A stretch of DNA of 64,000 nt from Vishniacozyma victoriae. Taxonomy: Eukaryota; Basidiomycota; Tremellomycetes; Tremellales; Bulleribasidiaceae. The DNA lies in the NCBI GenBank assembly GCA_017654735.1, contig JADPYG010000088.1:62001-126000 (forward strand). The letters are read 5' to 3'. This document shows positions 1-11,147 of the stretch, piece by piece; the stretch's first letter is position 1; every line of letters starts with the position of its first letter. The notes below the pieces were generated by a model, which had not been told where the DNA came from, did not search any database, and saw only the letters and a list, made by a program, of their open reading frames with translations. The position numbers and the translations under genes were made by a program.

Positions 1-1218
1 TCTTTCTACTACGCGTACTCGTCTCTCGTCTTGTATTCGTTCGGTCTCGAAAACGCGTTGGAGGTGAGTCGACGACAATACAAAGCTACGTAGCCAAGCT
101 GACTTTGGCAGAGGCAGAAAATGGATATCTCGTTCTTTTTGCTTAATGTGTACGAAGCTGCTACCGTGAGTCTCTCTTCGAACTTCTGATGGTGAGCTAA
201 CTATTAGCGTGTTTGTACAGCTGTCAAGGAGGAATTCTCTCCGAAAGCACAATTACCATATCTGCCGGACACGAATTTCGTAATGTGCAGTTATGCTGTG
301 AGTCAACATCGTCAGGAAGCGTGTCGCAGCTGACCGGCTAGCTGTTGTCACTTCTCAAACTCCTAAAGCCCGAGTTGCGGCCTTATCACGATTACGAAGA
401 AACCATCTTCAAGCTTGTCTCGTACGTCACTTTACCCCTTTCAAGACATCTAGCTGACAAGGCAGTGAAGTAGCAGATCTATTGGAAGAGGTAGCCGTCG
501 ACCCATCACATCAACCTGGTATCTACGCTGCATTCATCCGAGAGATCGTCAGGAAGACCAAAGAGAGCCGAACGATGCCCAACAGTTCTCGAGCCGGTTC
601 TCCCGCGACCGGAGGCCATCAGACCATCGATTTGATGAATACCACTACTGGGACCCAGTTCAGTCAACAGCAAGCGACTGGGCAGTATGATCCTACCCTT
701 ATGGGCGATTGGTCTGGGGAAGCAGTAGATCCTGGACCTCAATTCACGTTTATCCCTCAAGGTGGTGATATGATGTAAGCTCATCATCCCCATTCGGACT
801 GTGGATGCTGACATGCAGGATCCTCCCTTCAGCTGCCGGACCATCTGACTCGATTCAAAACTCGCCATCCTCGCATTTCCAGAATCATTACACGCCTCAA
901 ATGTCACACCTTGCCAATCCATTACAACAACAGGTCAACGGCACTCCCCAAACTGCGGGTTGGGCAGAATACCTGCCTACATTCATGAGCAGTGATGGTT
1001 TTGACGGATGGGATGGAAGTATGTTATTACCCGGATTTGGGAGAGGGCAAATTACCCTTGGAGGGGGTGTGCTCCATAGTCAATTTGGAAGCGGGATCAT
1101 GTAAGTCCATTAGGATTGGGATTGTGATGGGATGCTGATGATCAGTACACCCGCACAGCATAGTCCAGCTGTTAGTCGGACACAAAGTCGTGCTCAGACA
1201 CCCGCCGCTCATCAATGA
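1..1218 (+). CDS. Zn-cluster type transcription factor, C-terminal part (5' truncated)
   Basis: Only the end of the gene is present; the DNA-binding domain lies outside the window. Joined exons (about 1-63, 118-165, 209-300, 343-420, 466-775, 817-1099 and 1145-1218) read without a stop to TGA at 1216-1218. The early part, with motifs such as YYAYSSLVLYSFGLENAL and FVMCSYA, resembles the end of the fungal-specific 'middle homology' domain of LEU3-like Zn2Cys6 regulators. The rest is a Gln/Ser/Pro-rich tail typical of activation regions. Introns have clean GTGAGT/GTACGT donors. It is convergent with TRM5, 110 bp away. Family assignment is moderate; the target pathway cannot be told. Confidence 0.72.
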
Positions 1219-1328
1219 GGAGATCAGGAGAACGTTTCGCATCCATCACAACAATGTCAATGTGTTCATATGCATTCCAGGCATCACATCGCCCATTAAT
1301 TGTAGACTGTCTACATGTATCATCTTGC

Positions 1329-3181
1329 CTACATAGACTTGAAAGCTACTTCTGTCGGTAATCTGAAGGTGAGGCAGTACATTTCCTTATGCGGTGCGAC
1401 ACTTCTGACTAGATATAAGTGGAAACCTGGTACGTCAGGCGTCAATTGATGGCCTAGAGATTCGCTAGCTCGCTACCTTGTCAGCGAGGCCCTGATAGGA
1501 ATGAGAAGGGCTGACCTGGAGTACATCCTTCTCCGCTGTCTCGTACTCCATCTCTCGAGTGAAGCAGTAGACATGAACCAATGGCATCGGTACATCCTCC
1601 AGCGATGGATAGGTGCTTTTGAAAGATTCGTTCGAGAGTAATGGCGTAAAAGATGATGGGAAGGATGATAAGAAAGTAAGAGCCGAATCGGGGAGATTCA
1701 TGATATAATGTTCTGGCAATCGTGGTTTCAAAGGTCCATCGGGCTCTGTAGGAGCCGGTGTCGGGGGCGCAGGAGGAAACCCCTCAGCTTTCCTCCTCTC
1801 TCGTTCTTTTCTCGCTGCCTTATCATTTTGCCGAGTATTTGGCTTAGGCGCATAAGGAGCGAAAGGTTTCGTCCATGCCAATTCGGGTGCAGCCTGGATG
1901 AAGGCATGTCCATCGATTTCTGATACCCTCAATTTATCCTCTACCTGTCATGTCAGCTTGAATCACATCGAGAATGCATTACTGACCTTATTCTTGACTC
2001 GATTGACTTCCATCCACTTGACACTTTCCGGATTCAGATCGTTTCCAAATACACTACATCCCTTTTTGGCTGCTGGGACCGCAAATGGTCCGACACCGGC
2101 CATGACGTCGACAACTACCTCGTCTGGTTTTAGAGAAGCGATTATTCGTTCATGCTCGTGATGAAGCCGGGAATTCCAGTAGACGAGTGAGAAATCGAAT
2201 GTGAACAGACAGCCTGATTCGGACTGGACGTCAGCTGGAGCTGTAGAGAGGAATATTAGCTTACGACTTGAGTAATGAAGTCTTTGTCCCCAGCCAAGAC
2301 CTCCATATCGAAATATCGGTACTGAGCGTGGATATTGTTCAGCTTGTTGACGACCGTACGAAGGTTCTTATTTTTCTACCCTTATCAGCTTGTTACATCC
2401 AATCCGAAACAATCAGCTCACATCTAGTATGACTTGTCCTATGAGGGATTTGAATGGTAGCCATTCATCTCGCAAATTCATGTGGCCTGAGAAGTCAGCT
2501 AAAACTATAATGATGATATTTCTCAACGTACCAATGTGCCCTGTAGAGGTGAAACCAGATGGGACATCCTCAAGTGGGGGTAGGACAGAAGTCAAGATAT
2601 CGTCTGGATCCTCAGTGACTGATGCAGCACTAAAGAACAGCTGGTGGACTCACGCGTAGTCCAGTGCTCGTAGTCCAGAGCCACGGTATCCTGTTTCAGT
2701 CCGCCCGTCTCGCTTTCGATGATCTTCATCACCTCGCCTGGAATATCCTCTAGATCGTCAGATCACAGCTCGCAGAGCTTCGGCATCTGATATTACCTTT
2801 CTGATCCATCCTCAGCCTCAGGAGCTTATAATCCGGATCATCCTCTGTCGGCACTACCATCCTCGTCTTCGGGACATCCAGCAGACACCTAAGTGTCAGC
2901 TTTGACCACTCCATTTTCCAGGTAGCTTACGTTTTGAAGATCGAATTACTCCTATAACGGTCTATATCTGATGCTTTCACCTTGATACTCAGGATTGGGA
3001 GGTCTAGCTTGAAAGCGTTCCGGTCTAATTCTTGCATACCTAGTCGGGAAGGTGGTTTGAGGTTTCGAAGGGATGATGGTCCCGGACCCGCTTGGGAGGA
3101 AGTTGACATGATTGTTCTGTATTTCACCTGGGCTATGGTATGGTTTAGGCGTGTTCGGAAAGCTGCTGCCAGTCTGTTCAT
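1329..3181 (-). CDS. TRM5: tRNA (guanine-37-N1)-methyltransferase Trm5
   Basis: Trm5 transfers a methyl group from S-adenosylmethionine to N1 of G37 next to the anticodon, which prevents +1 frameshifting. The N-terminal exon has [18 protein letters not shown], the usual Trm5 opening. The SAM-binding region reads [20 protein letters not shown], followed by [12 protein letters not shown]. Then comes [17 protein letters not shown] and the C-terminal exon ends with [19 protein letters not shown]. The last exon is reached by splicing after VLQ and runs to TAG at 1329-1331; without that splice the frame would stop early at 1465. Two starts are possible: ATG at 3179-3181 adds a basic, mitochondrial-type leader, and the next ATG (MSTSS) gives a cytosolic/nuclear form, matching the known dual location of this enzyme. 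Confidence 0.92.
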
Positions 3182-3497
3182 GGACCTTTAATAGCGACTG
3201 GAAAGTTCACCTTGACTTGACTGACTTGAAAGTGATGGCTACGGAGATAGAGGGGATCTCCATTTCACCTCCTTTAACAACCTTACCCCAAATTGAAGTG
3301 TGTGATCACCGTTTCAAGTCCTTCAAACCCTTTCATCATCAGCTCATACACAGGGGCGAAGAAAGTCATGTCTATGGATCGCTCTTCACATATACTGACT
3401 CTCCAATGCATCTTCTTATCATACTTCATGCCAGTCTCATTAATTTAGCACCACTATCAACAATAGAACAACAGCCAATAAAACCAATACTCGAGCC

Positions 3498-5684
3498 ATG
3501 GCTGCGGTGGGTGAAACAGCAGTCGTACAACCCAATGGAGCAGTAGGGGTGCCGGTCATCTCTCCTGCCGCCCCCGCAATCGCTTCAAACAATGTCCCCG
3601 CCCCTTCGTCTGTCGCTTATTCATCTCTTGCCCCAGTGGGGCCGGCAGCCTCAGTCCCGGTGCAGGCGCAGGCTGCGCCTGTCGCGCCGAGTCTCCAAAA
3701 TAATGTCATGGCACCAGCTCTCACTCAACCCGCCGCAGCTGCCGAAACTGCGGTAGTACCAGCAGCGGTGGATCCGGCTATCGTCCCTTCCTCCACCAAT
3801 ATCGTTCCCCCTGCCAGTGCCGCCCCAGCATCAAGTCCACCTGTTCAGCCGCCTGCGAATGAGGGGCCAGCTGCTAGTCCCGTCGTTCCACCAGTATCCT
3901 CTCCAGCGCCAGCGTCATCCCCTCCAGTAGCCGCTGAAACCACTGCTCTACCCGCTCCTGCAGTCGAACCACCCCCACCGGCAGTAACCACCGATCCAGT
4001 GGTAGTCGCGGTCCCACCTCCCGCTCAGGAGTCCGCTGTTGTGTCATCGTAAGCTGATTCGCCTTTTCACGTGGGCCAGGACTGAAACTATAGGCCAGCA
4101 TCCTCCGACCCACCGCCTGTCGACCAGGCACCAGCTGCCTCAGCCCAAGCGGGCTCGTCAGCTTCGGCTCTCGGCGATACAAACGTCTTTGCGCCTGCGA
4201 TCTCGGACACGCCAGTATCTTCGGTGATAGACCCAGCCACTTCCATCCCAGCTCCGAGCTCCATACAATCTACACCACCTGCAGAAGTGTCCGACTCACC
4301 AGCCCAGTCGTCCGCTACCAGCTCGCAGACACCGAGCAGCCACATATCAAGTTCTGTCCGGTCCACGGGTGTCACCACCTCCTCTCATCACACTTCAGCA
4401 AGCAAGGCGACAGAAGCATCAGACAAGGCCGAGTCATCCAAAGCTACAAGCGATTCAGCTCATCCCTCTGACGGTAAGTCAACGTCCTCGAATAGTCACC
4501 ACCAGCTAATCATGTAGGCAAGTCGAAAGACCAGAGTACGGCAACTCCCGATCCCTCACCGACTACCGATGCCAATCCTGATACAACCTACATCTCTGGC
4601 TCAATCACATACACTGGCGCAGCGGCTGTATCGGCTGCAGAATTTGCAAAAACCGGTGACCACGAAGAGGTTGCCAAGCACGGCGTGAGCTCGTTTGCCA
4701 TCATTGGTAAGTCTTTGACAAGAGCGTCAAGGGACCAGCTCACCGCCAGGTATCGTGGGTGGTATTCTCGTCTTCTTCATTATCATGTATATCGTGTGGT
4801 TTCAATGGGTACGTCATACACTACATATCAATAGCCTAGTACTGACGATATAGCGGAAGCGAAGATCCCGTGACGACGAATCCGATGATGGCGATTATGC
4901 AGGCAACGACCACGAGTTCGATCCATACGGTCTAGCAGAAGAAAAACACTCGGGATTCGACTTTATCGACCAACCCCTCTCCTCCCGATTCACAGATCGC
5001 CACAAGAGTACAGCAACTGGTGTGACCGCCAATCCATTTGCTGATCCGGGAACACGACGAGATCGGGACCGGGACAGAGATGAAGAATACGTCGAGACTT
5101 GGTACTCTGATCCAGGAGAGGCTGGGTTGGGAACAGCCAAATCTCAACAAATGTGGTATGATGATCGACGACCTAGTTATATCGATGGTCCTCAATCGAT
5201 ATATCACGAGACAAACGACCCTTCTGATCCATTCAATCAGAGGCCTGAGGTGAACGATCGACCTAGATCAGTACCTGCCGCACCACCTGTTCCACCCGTT
5301 CCTGCGGTCTATCGGAAATCGACAGCTCCATCCCGAGCTCGTACCGACTTCTCCTATGGAGATTTCTACGGCGGATACGATAGTGCCCGTTCCCGACCCG
5401 CAACACAATATACGCAGTATACTCATGATCAACCTCCGCAAACACCAAGTGAGGGGATGGCAACTCCAAACACAGCCGCCATGTTACCATGGCTTCACCC
5501 CGCCGAATCGCCGCCCCTGCCATCTCCCGCAGATCCCAGAGCAAAGCCGAGTCGGAAAGTCACGAATGGTTTCGGTTCGCAGCCGAAGATGCCGCTCAGG
5601 GGACCGGTCGCCGCTGCCATGGCCCAGACGCCCCAGGTACAGGAGGATAGGGGGTTCCAGGGTGTGATTCCGACTTTCAGATGA
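3498..5684 (+). CDS. single-pass membrane protein with long Ala/Pro/Ser-rich N-terminal region
   Basis: I do not recognise a named family. Five exons join in frame (introns near 4049-4093, 4473-4518, 4708-4750 and 4810-4854). The first ~370 residues are Ala, Pro, Ser and Thr rich, like a glycosylated stalk. One transmembrane helix, GIVGGILVFFIIMYIVWFQW, is followed at once by a basic stop-transfer RKRR. The ~270-residue tail is acidic then Pro/Tyr rich and probably cytosolic. The layout resembles fungal wall sensors of the Mid2/Wsc kind, but there is no cysteine-rich WSC domain. I see no cleavable signal peptide after the ATG at 3498, so the helix would have to act as a reverse signal-anchor, or an upstream exon is missed. 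Confidence 0.78.
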
Positions 5685-5946
5685 CGGATCGTCGAGAGTA
5701 TGAATATCGAGAGAGTGGCCAGATGATGGAAAAGCGAACAGATGCGTGTATGAACCGTGTAACCGTATAGTAGAGAATCGGACAATGTATAAGAACCTAT
5801 GATAGCCATAGTGCCACTCGGGGATGACCGAAGACCGGAACATCTTTGCAATCTAATCTCTGGATTTTGGTTGTTTTGTCTTGCTTTGTGCTTCCCTCTT
5901 TCGGCCTTGTCGACGTCGACGACAAAATCAGCTAGTTGTCGTGATC

Positions 5947-7447
5947 ATGGCAGCTACTCGAACGCTGGCTGAGACGATAAATCAGCTCGATGTCGGCGCT
6001 ATTGAACTTGTCAAGAATGACCAGCCGGATGTAGACGAAGAGGACAGTGCAGATGAGGGACAGGATTTGGTCGAAACAAATACGGGTTCAAAGAAGAAGA
6101 AGAAAAAGAAGCCAAAGAAGAAGGTCAGTTCTCTCTCCTGATGGATACGTCCTCATGAGCTGACCAGTCAGAAAGCAGCTAGCAATCCATTACTTGGCTC
6201 TGTACCTCCAGAAACCCCTCCTCCTCGCGCAGAGACCGAAGAGGAGAGATCAAAATGGGAGAGCCTACTAGGTCCAGATGCTACCCTATATGAGCCTCCA
6301 GTGGTCGGACTAGTGGAAGAGAGGGTCAGTCTTTCCAAGTGAATGACTGATATGACTGAAGAAAATAGAACAGGACAATGGTCGACATATTCTTAACGCC
6401 ATCTTGTAGATCCCTTGAGCTCCTTACTCCTCGCTTGAAACTTCGACAAGTTGGTTACGGGGATACGACAGGTATAAGGAAGATCAAAATGGAGCCTATA
6501 GTACAGAAGACACAATTGTCAGTATACACTCCCTTGTCCGCGAGGAATGCTGATGGTAGATATGGCTCACCATCATTTTCCGATATCAAAGAATCATTCC
6601 AAACCCGTTATATACGTTCTTCGATGCCCCGCATCCTCCCTCATGGGCAATGTAGGGAGGAATACGTCTTTGCTATTACTGCCCGTGAAAACCCCTCGAC
6701 GATCGTAGTGGGTCCACCTGGTCAAATCAAAATTACGAATAGAATAAACAGCACAGAAGGATACCTAGGTGAGTCCCCCTATTCAAGGCTTTTACTGATA
6801 TCAGGCAACTTCGCTCTCAGCTTGGAAGCGGAGGAAGGTGGTCCATCACTCTTACCTCGCCCTGGCAAGGTGTACAGGCAGCCCACTTTCGCCGAGACGT
6901 CTGAAGCTCAAGTAAAGGGGAAAATCTTCTACGAGATACATCCCCAGCTATGGGGTCAGGGGCTCATGTCGGAGGCTTTCACCGAGGTGTTGCGGTTCGC
7001 CTTCGAGGAAGTAGGCTGCGTGGCCGTCGAGGTAAGTCGTTCCCATATACAATGACGGGGAATCTGACAAGTAGGCCGACCCTACTAGCGCCAATCCAGC
7101 TTCAATAAAAGTCTGCACCAAACATGGCATGAAACATACACGTACAAGTATCAATAACGAATACAAGAAACCACAAGCTTACCACGAGATAACGAGAGAA
7201 AAATGGTACAAGCGTAATAGACCCGGGAAGGTACAGGACCAATGGGGTGGGAAGGAGGTTTGTAGATGGTACGTCCCCGTCTTTCAAAATCTGCGAAGTG
7301 CTAAAGTTTAGGTGTCTGAACTTTAGGCCTGCTCCTCCTACTTTCCAGTGTTCGGGATGTGAGTGGGCAAAGTACTGTTCTAGGGAATGTCAGCGTGCAG
7401 ATTGGGTGAGGAAGAGGGGTCATCAGGAGGAGTGCAACAAGGCGTGA
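5947..7447 (+). CDS. GNAT-family N-acetyltransferase with C-terminal MYND zinc finger
   Basis: Joined exons give about 395 residues. The N-terminus is acidic and ends in a Lys run. The middle holds a GNAT fold: LELLTPRLKLRQ at its start, then IFYEIHPQLWGQGLMSEAFTEVLRFAFEE, the acetyl-CoA-binding and following helix region, and ASIKVCTKHGM near its end. After it comes a MYND finger: CRWC, then CSGC, YCSRECQ, DW and HQEEC, so the full set of zinc ligands is present once a short intron at about 7270-7309 is removed. GNAT enzymes of this RimJ-like type acetylate amines or protein N-termini; MYND fingers bind proline-rich partners. The substrate is unknown. The ATG at 5947 is 38 bp after a palindrome GTCGACGTCGAC. 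Confidence 0.82.
6091..6124 (+). repeat. AAG repeat encoding a Lys run
   Basis: A purine run of AAG/AAA codons in the first exon of the GNAT-MYND gene giving a poly-lysine stretch that could act as a nuclear or nucleolar signal. Confidence 0.7.
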
Positions 7448-7533
7448 TTATGTGCTGTGTTCCGGCTTTTTTCAATAACAGATAGGGATAGATCCATGAC
7501 CCTTGCATACTGCATTATATAATATCATATCGT

Positions 7534-9284
7534 CTATACGAGCTTGGCAACCACGTCTCGCTACAAGTGTCAGCGTGAAAATCTCGTAGATCCGATTGAC
7601 TCACCACAAGCGGAGCGACCTGTTTCCTCGTAGCTTTATCATTACCCTGTAACCAAACCTTACCCCACCTCCCTCCGAAACCACTATCAAGCAGCTCCTC
7701 ACCCTCTTGAGCATTCTTGTTCAATTTCAAAGACTTCTTCTCTCCCCATACTTCCAATTCCAGGACGTCCCCGCTTGCTTCTAATCCCTCAACTAGCTCG
7801 TCCCTTACCCTTTTTGCTTCTTCTGAGGTCTTGATTGATCCACCTGACCTGACTAGGATCAAGAGTTCTCGCTTATGTTTCCCCTTTTTATCCGTCTTGA
7901 AGGTTGTCAAGACTCCTTCGATATCGAGGTTCTTTTCGTGCATATATCCATCTAGAGCTTTCATATATGATGACCAACCCTCTGATTCTTTTTCAAGTGA
8001 CTTCTTGAGTGCCATTGGAACAGTCGATAGGCCGACTTGTAAAGATGGGAATGAAGTCGAAGAGGTAGGTAAGATGTATTCCTTGTAATCTCGAAGCAAG
8101 AGGTCGTGGGTTGATAGATCCGAAACATCGAATTTCTGCTCGGAAAGCTGGTTTGAGAAATCGGTAAGAGCCTGAGGAACGGGCGAGGCGGATGTTATTG
8201 AGATATCTCCATCGTCGGATGTGTCGGGAGTGGAAGCGGGGAAGGTAGATAGGGGATAGAGGAATGAGGCGGATTCGTAATCTGTCCCAACTGCTTTTCC
8301 ACCAGATTTCAGTCCAGCAGTATCAATCACCATAGCCGATAGTAAGAAGCTAGCGAGTTCAGGTGGGACAGGAGATCCAGATTTTCCAGCTGGACCCGAA
8401 GTCGCAGCGGTCCATTGAGACCTAAAGTATTTGGTGACGAGCGAAGCGCAAGATCCAGTAGGAACTTGAATCAACCTCTCTGCATCGGGGTGAACTCCCT
8501 CGTCCTCGTGATGATCAATGATTAGATCCACTGTTCCAGCTCCGAAATTGGGCAGGAGACGGTTCATATCGACAAGAGCGAAATGCACACCTTGAGTCGT
8601 CAAATCTTTGGTAGTCAAGCCATTGGGCAGGGTCTCGGGGTGGATAAGCACTTCAGAAGGGATATTTGCGTGTTTGAGAGCGAGAATGTTTTCGGGTCGT
8701 AGGTGCATTAAGGATTTGGGGGTCATGAACATTGGTACTGTCCTAGTTGCAGTGAGGGTGGAAGAAAGGTAGGCGAGGGCGATGGATGATACCAAGCTGT
8801 CCAGGTCTGTTGTCAGCTCAGGCCTCAATAGTTTGGATAGAGACGTACCACCAGCTTCATTCCCCACAGCTACAGTCCATCCTTTTCCTTTCCCATTCTC
8901 TAAATCTCCAAAGAACAACTCCTTCTGAGACTGCAAGAATCCAGCCAATCTACTCCCTGCTAAATCCGCTTCGTTCACACTAGTAGACATACTCGAATTA
9001 TTCTTTCCCAGATTCAAGGATTGACAAGATAAAGTGCGGTGCGCAGTTGTCGATATTCGGTGAATAGAGAATGGGAGACAAGGGCGCATATACTGGTTCG
9101 AAGGTGTGATGTACGTGACAACAGAGAGGAGTAGGAGCGATAAAGGACCCGCGAGAATTAAAAGTAAAACGGTCGTTCGCCAGCGAGTGATGATTTGAGG
9201 GAGGCGTCGGGCTGGGTGGCTTCTTGGTCTACTTCTGGCAGTGGAATTGGGGTCGGTAGGTACTGATGCGTATTGAATAGTCAT
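7534..9284 (-). CDS. PPX1: exopolyphosphatase of the DHH/DHHA2 family (PPX1-like)
   Basis: Ppx1 removes terminal phosphates from inorganic polyphosphate. All DHH-family metal motifs are present: GNEAGDLDS (formed across an intron near 8806-8847), VDMN, IDHHEDEG and MVIDTAGLKS. A DHHA2-type C-terminal half follows. The last exon, after an intron near 7563-7608, adds RDVVAKLV and a TAG at 7534-7536. Start choice matters. ATG at 9284 gives ~550 residues with a basic N-terminus and one clear transmembrane helix, TTVLLLILAGPLSLLLLSVV; ATG at 8990 (MSTSVNEAD) gives a soluble ~450-residue enzyme like the yeast one. Both frames are open, and an even earlier ATG in frame lies at 9371. Confidence 0.9.
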
Positions 9285-9558
9285 GTGCTTATTGTCTACT
9301 TTGGCATCCTTTTGTAAAAGAAGACAGAATGAATAGAAATGAATAGATTGCGGTTCTGATGTCATTTCCAAACCGTATCTTTACGACATGGCACGTGCGA
9401 CGAGAGATATGAAGAGCAGCGGTGTTGTACGAGTACGTGTTATCATGAGCAGCAGAGGATGGTTCCAAGCATATGCATGTAGGCATAGGATATGTGAAGA
9501 CCAAAGTCCAAAACAGGGACCAGTCTGTCCCTCGAACGTAACCTTCGACAAAGCCAGA

Positions 9559-10738
9559 TCACATGATAACACACCCCGTGTCGTCCTTCTCTAGATCATC
9601 AACCAATCCACCGGCATCCCTAGACCGTCCACCTTGGTCTCGACCGTGTAGATCTACGACCAAAACACCAGTGTTATGAGGATCAAGATGTGCCGATAAT
9701 TGGTACCTATCATTAGCCCCCTACTCCCCTGTTTCGCCATTCATAATTCGGCAGCGCGAAGGCTAGGACTCACTTTTGCATCAACCCCTGTACAGCGGGC
9801 TTGATTTTGGCAACATGTCCCTGGCTGTGAATCCCCTTTCCAACAATCACTCTCAGTTCCTCAGCACCTGATCTCTGGGCGTTGGCGATAGCGGTTTCTG
9901 TCCTTTCAATGGCTTCTTTGACGTAGAGGCCGTGGAGATCTATCGTTCCCGGTGGGGAATGCTTGTTGTTCTCTACCTCATTAGCTGCCCCAGTGTGTAA
10001 GGGGGAGGAGTATACCATTGAAGATCCAATCACTAGCTTGATCATCTAATCTATCTTGTTCTGCTTGATGTTGTTTTCCCTCTACTGAAAGATCATGAGC
10101 TTTTCCCCCATCTCCTTGTCTATAATCAGGCAAATCGTTCGAGAAGAGAGGGACGGGACATACTTGTAAGCTTGCTGAGAACCTGCAAAACACCTATGTG
10201 CTTCATCTCCTGCTTTCCTAGCTTGATTCCGTAAATTGACATATTGTTCATTGGTAGCGTTGATCTGGTCCGTATTCTACCATCAGTCCTGCTCTCTTTG
10301 TAAAAGCTAAAGATGGGGTGAATGTACCTGATGCCCTGGGTGATGCGGTCCTACAACCCCACCCGCTGGAAGATGATTCGAAGGGTACTGTCCATGTTGA
10401 GGTTGATAATTCCATTGTCCATGACCACCCTGCTGTTGATGTGGTTGTTGAGGTTGAGTTTGATTCTGATAATAATCCGCTGCAGCTCCACCTCCAGGTG
10501 GTTTACCATGTTGTTGTTGTTGTTGACCGTGATGTTGATTATTACCACCAGCAACCTGAGACCAGGAAGGTTGTTGTTGTGGTGGATAACTTTGTTGTTG
10601 GTTATTGTACCCTTGTTGCTGGTTATTGTACCCTTGCTGTTGGGGGTATTGCTGTTGTTGTTGTTGTTGATGGCCTTGTTGATTTCCACCACAGAGTAAT
10701 TTCTGGAGGATCCGGAAGATTTGGTTCATTAACGCCAT
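9559..10738 (-). CDS. Smr-domain protein with DUF1771 and Gln-rich N-terminus
   Basis: The domain order is a ~130-residue Gln/Asn-rich low-complexity region, a DUF1771 helical segment (QARKAGDEAHRCFAGSQQAY), and an Smr domain with IDLHGLYVKEA, LRVIVGKGIHS and AKIKPAV. The last exon, reached after an intron near 9697-9772, supplies HLDPHNTGVLVVDLHG, the usual end of the Smr fold, and runs to TGA at 9559-9561. This arrangement matches yeast YPL199C. Smr domains bind or cut nucleic acids; in related eukaryotic proteins they act on mRNA at stalled ribosomes, but this function is not shown here. The Q-rich tract is encoded by CAA-type repeats visible as TTG runs on the + strand. Confidence 0.86.
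10497..10690 (-). repeat. CAA-rich repeat in the Smr gene
   Basis: Seen as TTG/TTGTTG runs on the + strand; it encodes the Gln/Asn/Tyr-rich N-terminal region of the Smr protein, including tandem GYNNQQQ units. Confidence 0.75.
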
Positions 10739-11147
10739 GCTGGGCGACAGGTCTCAACAGAAGATCTGCGAAGATTCGAGAATTATCACGGCCGGTTGAG
10801 GCAGTCCGACCGGGGTGATGGTATGGTGAAGCAAAGGGTAGGAGAGAGGGTCAACACTGAAACGTCCAAGACTACCTTACCTCACTTGCAGATCCCTCAC
10901 ATCCGAGAATTACGGCAATACAAATTCAGCAAAAGATAACTATATTTCGTAGCATCAATGCATTGCTTAACACTGTATCGTACATTGCCATTGACCACTA
11001 AACGTCATGGAGGCACAAAAAAGGAAAGACATATAATCTGTCTGTTTCTGAATATATATTGAAGGGAAAAAGGAATAAATGCGGGTCCCGAATAAACCAT
11101 GACAATAAGATTGATGAGAAATGAATACGTAAATTGACCTGTAGGAC
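10739..11147. promoter_or_regulatory. region between the Smr gene start and REG1 end
   Basis: About 410 bp; upstream region of the Smr gene and 3' UTR of REG1. No other gene is visible. Confidence 0.45.

Noticed and set aside
10318..10818. Val/Leu-rich plus-strand frames over the Smr gene
   Set aside because: They are the antisense of the CAA-repeat (Gln-rich) exon and have no family features.
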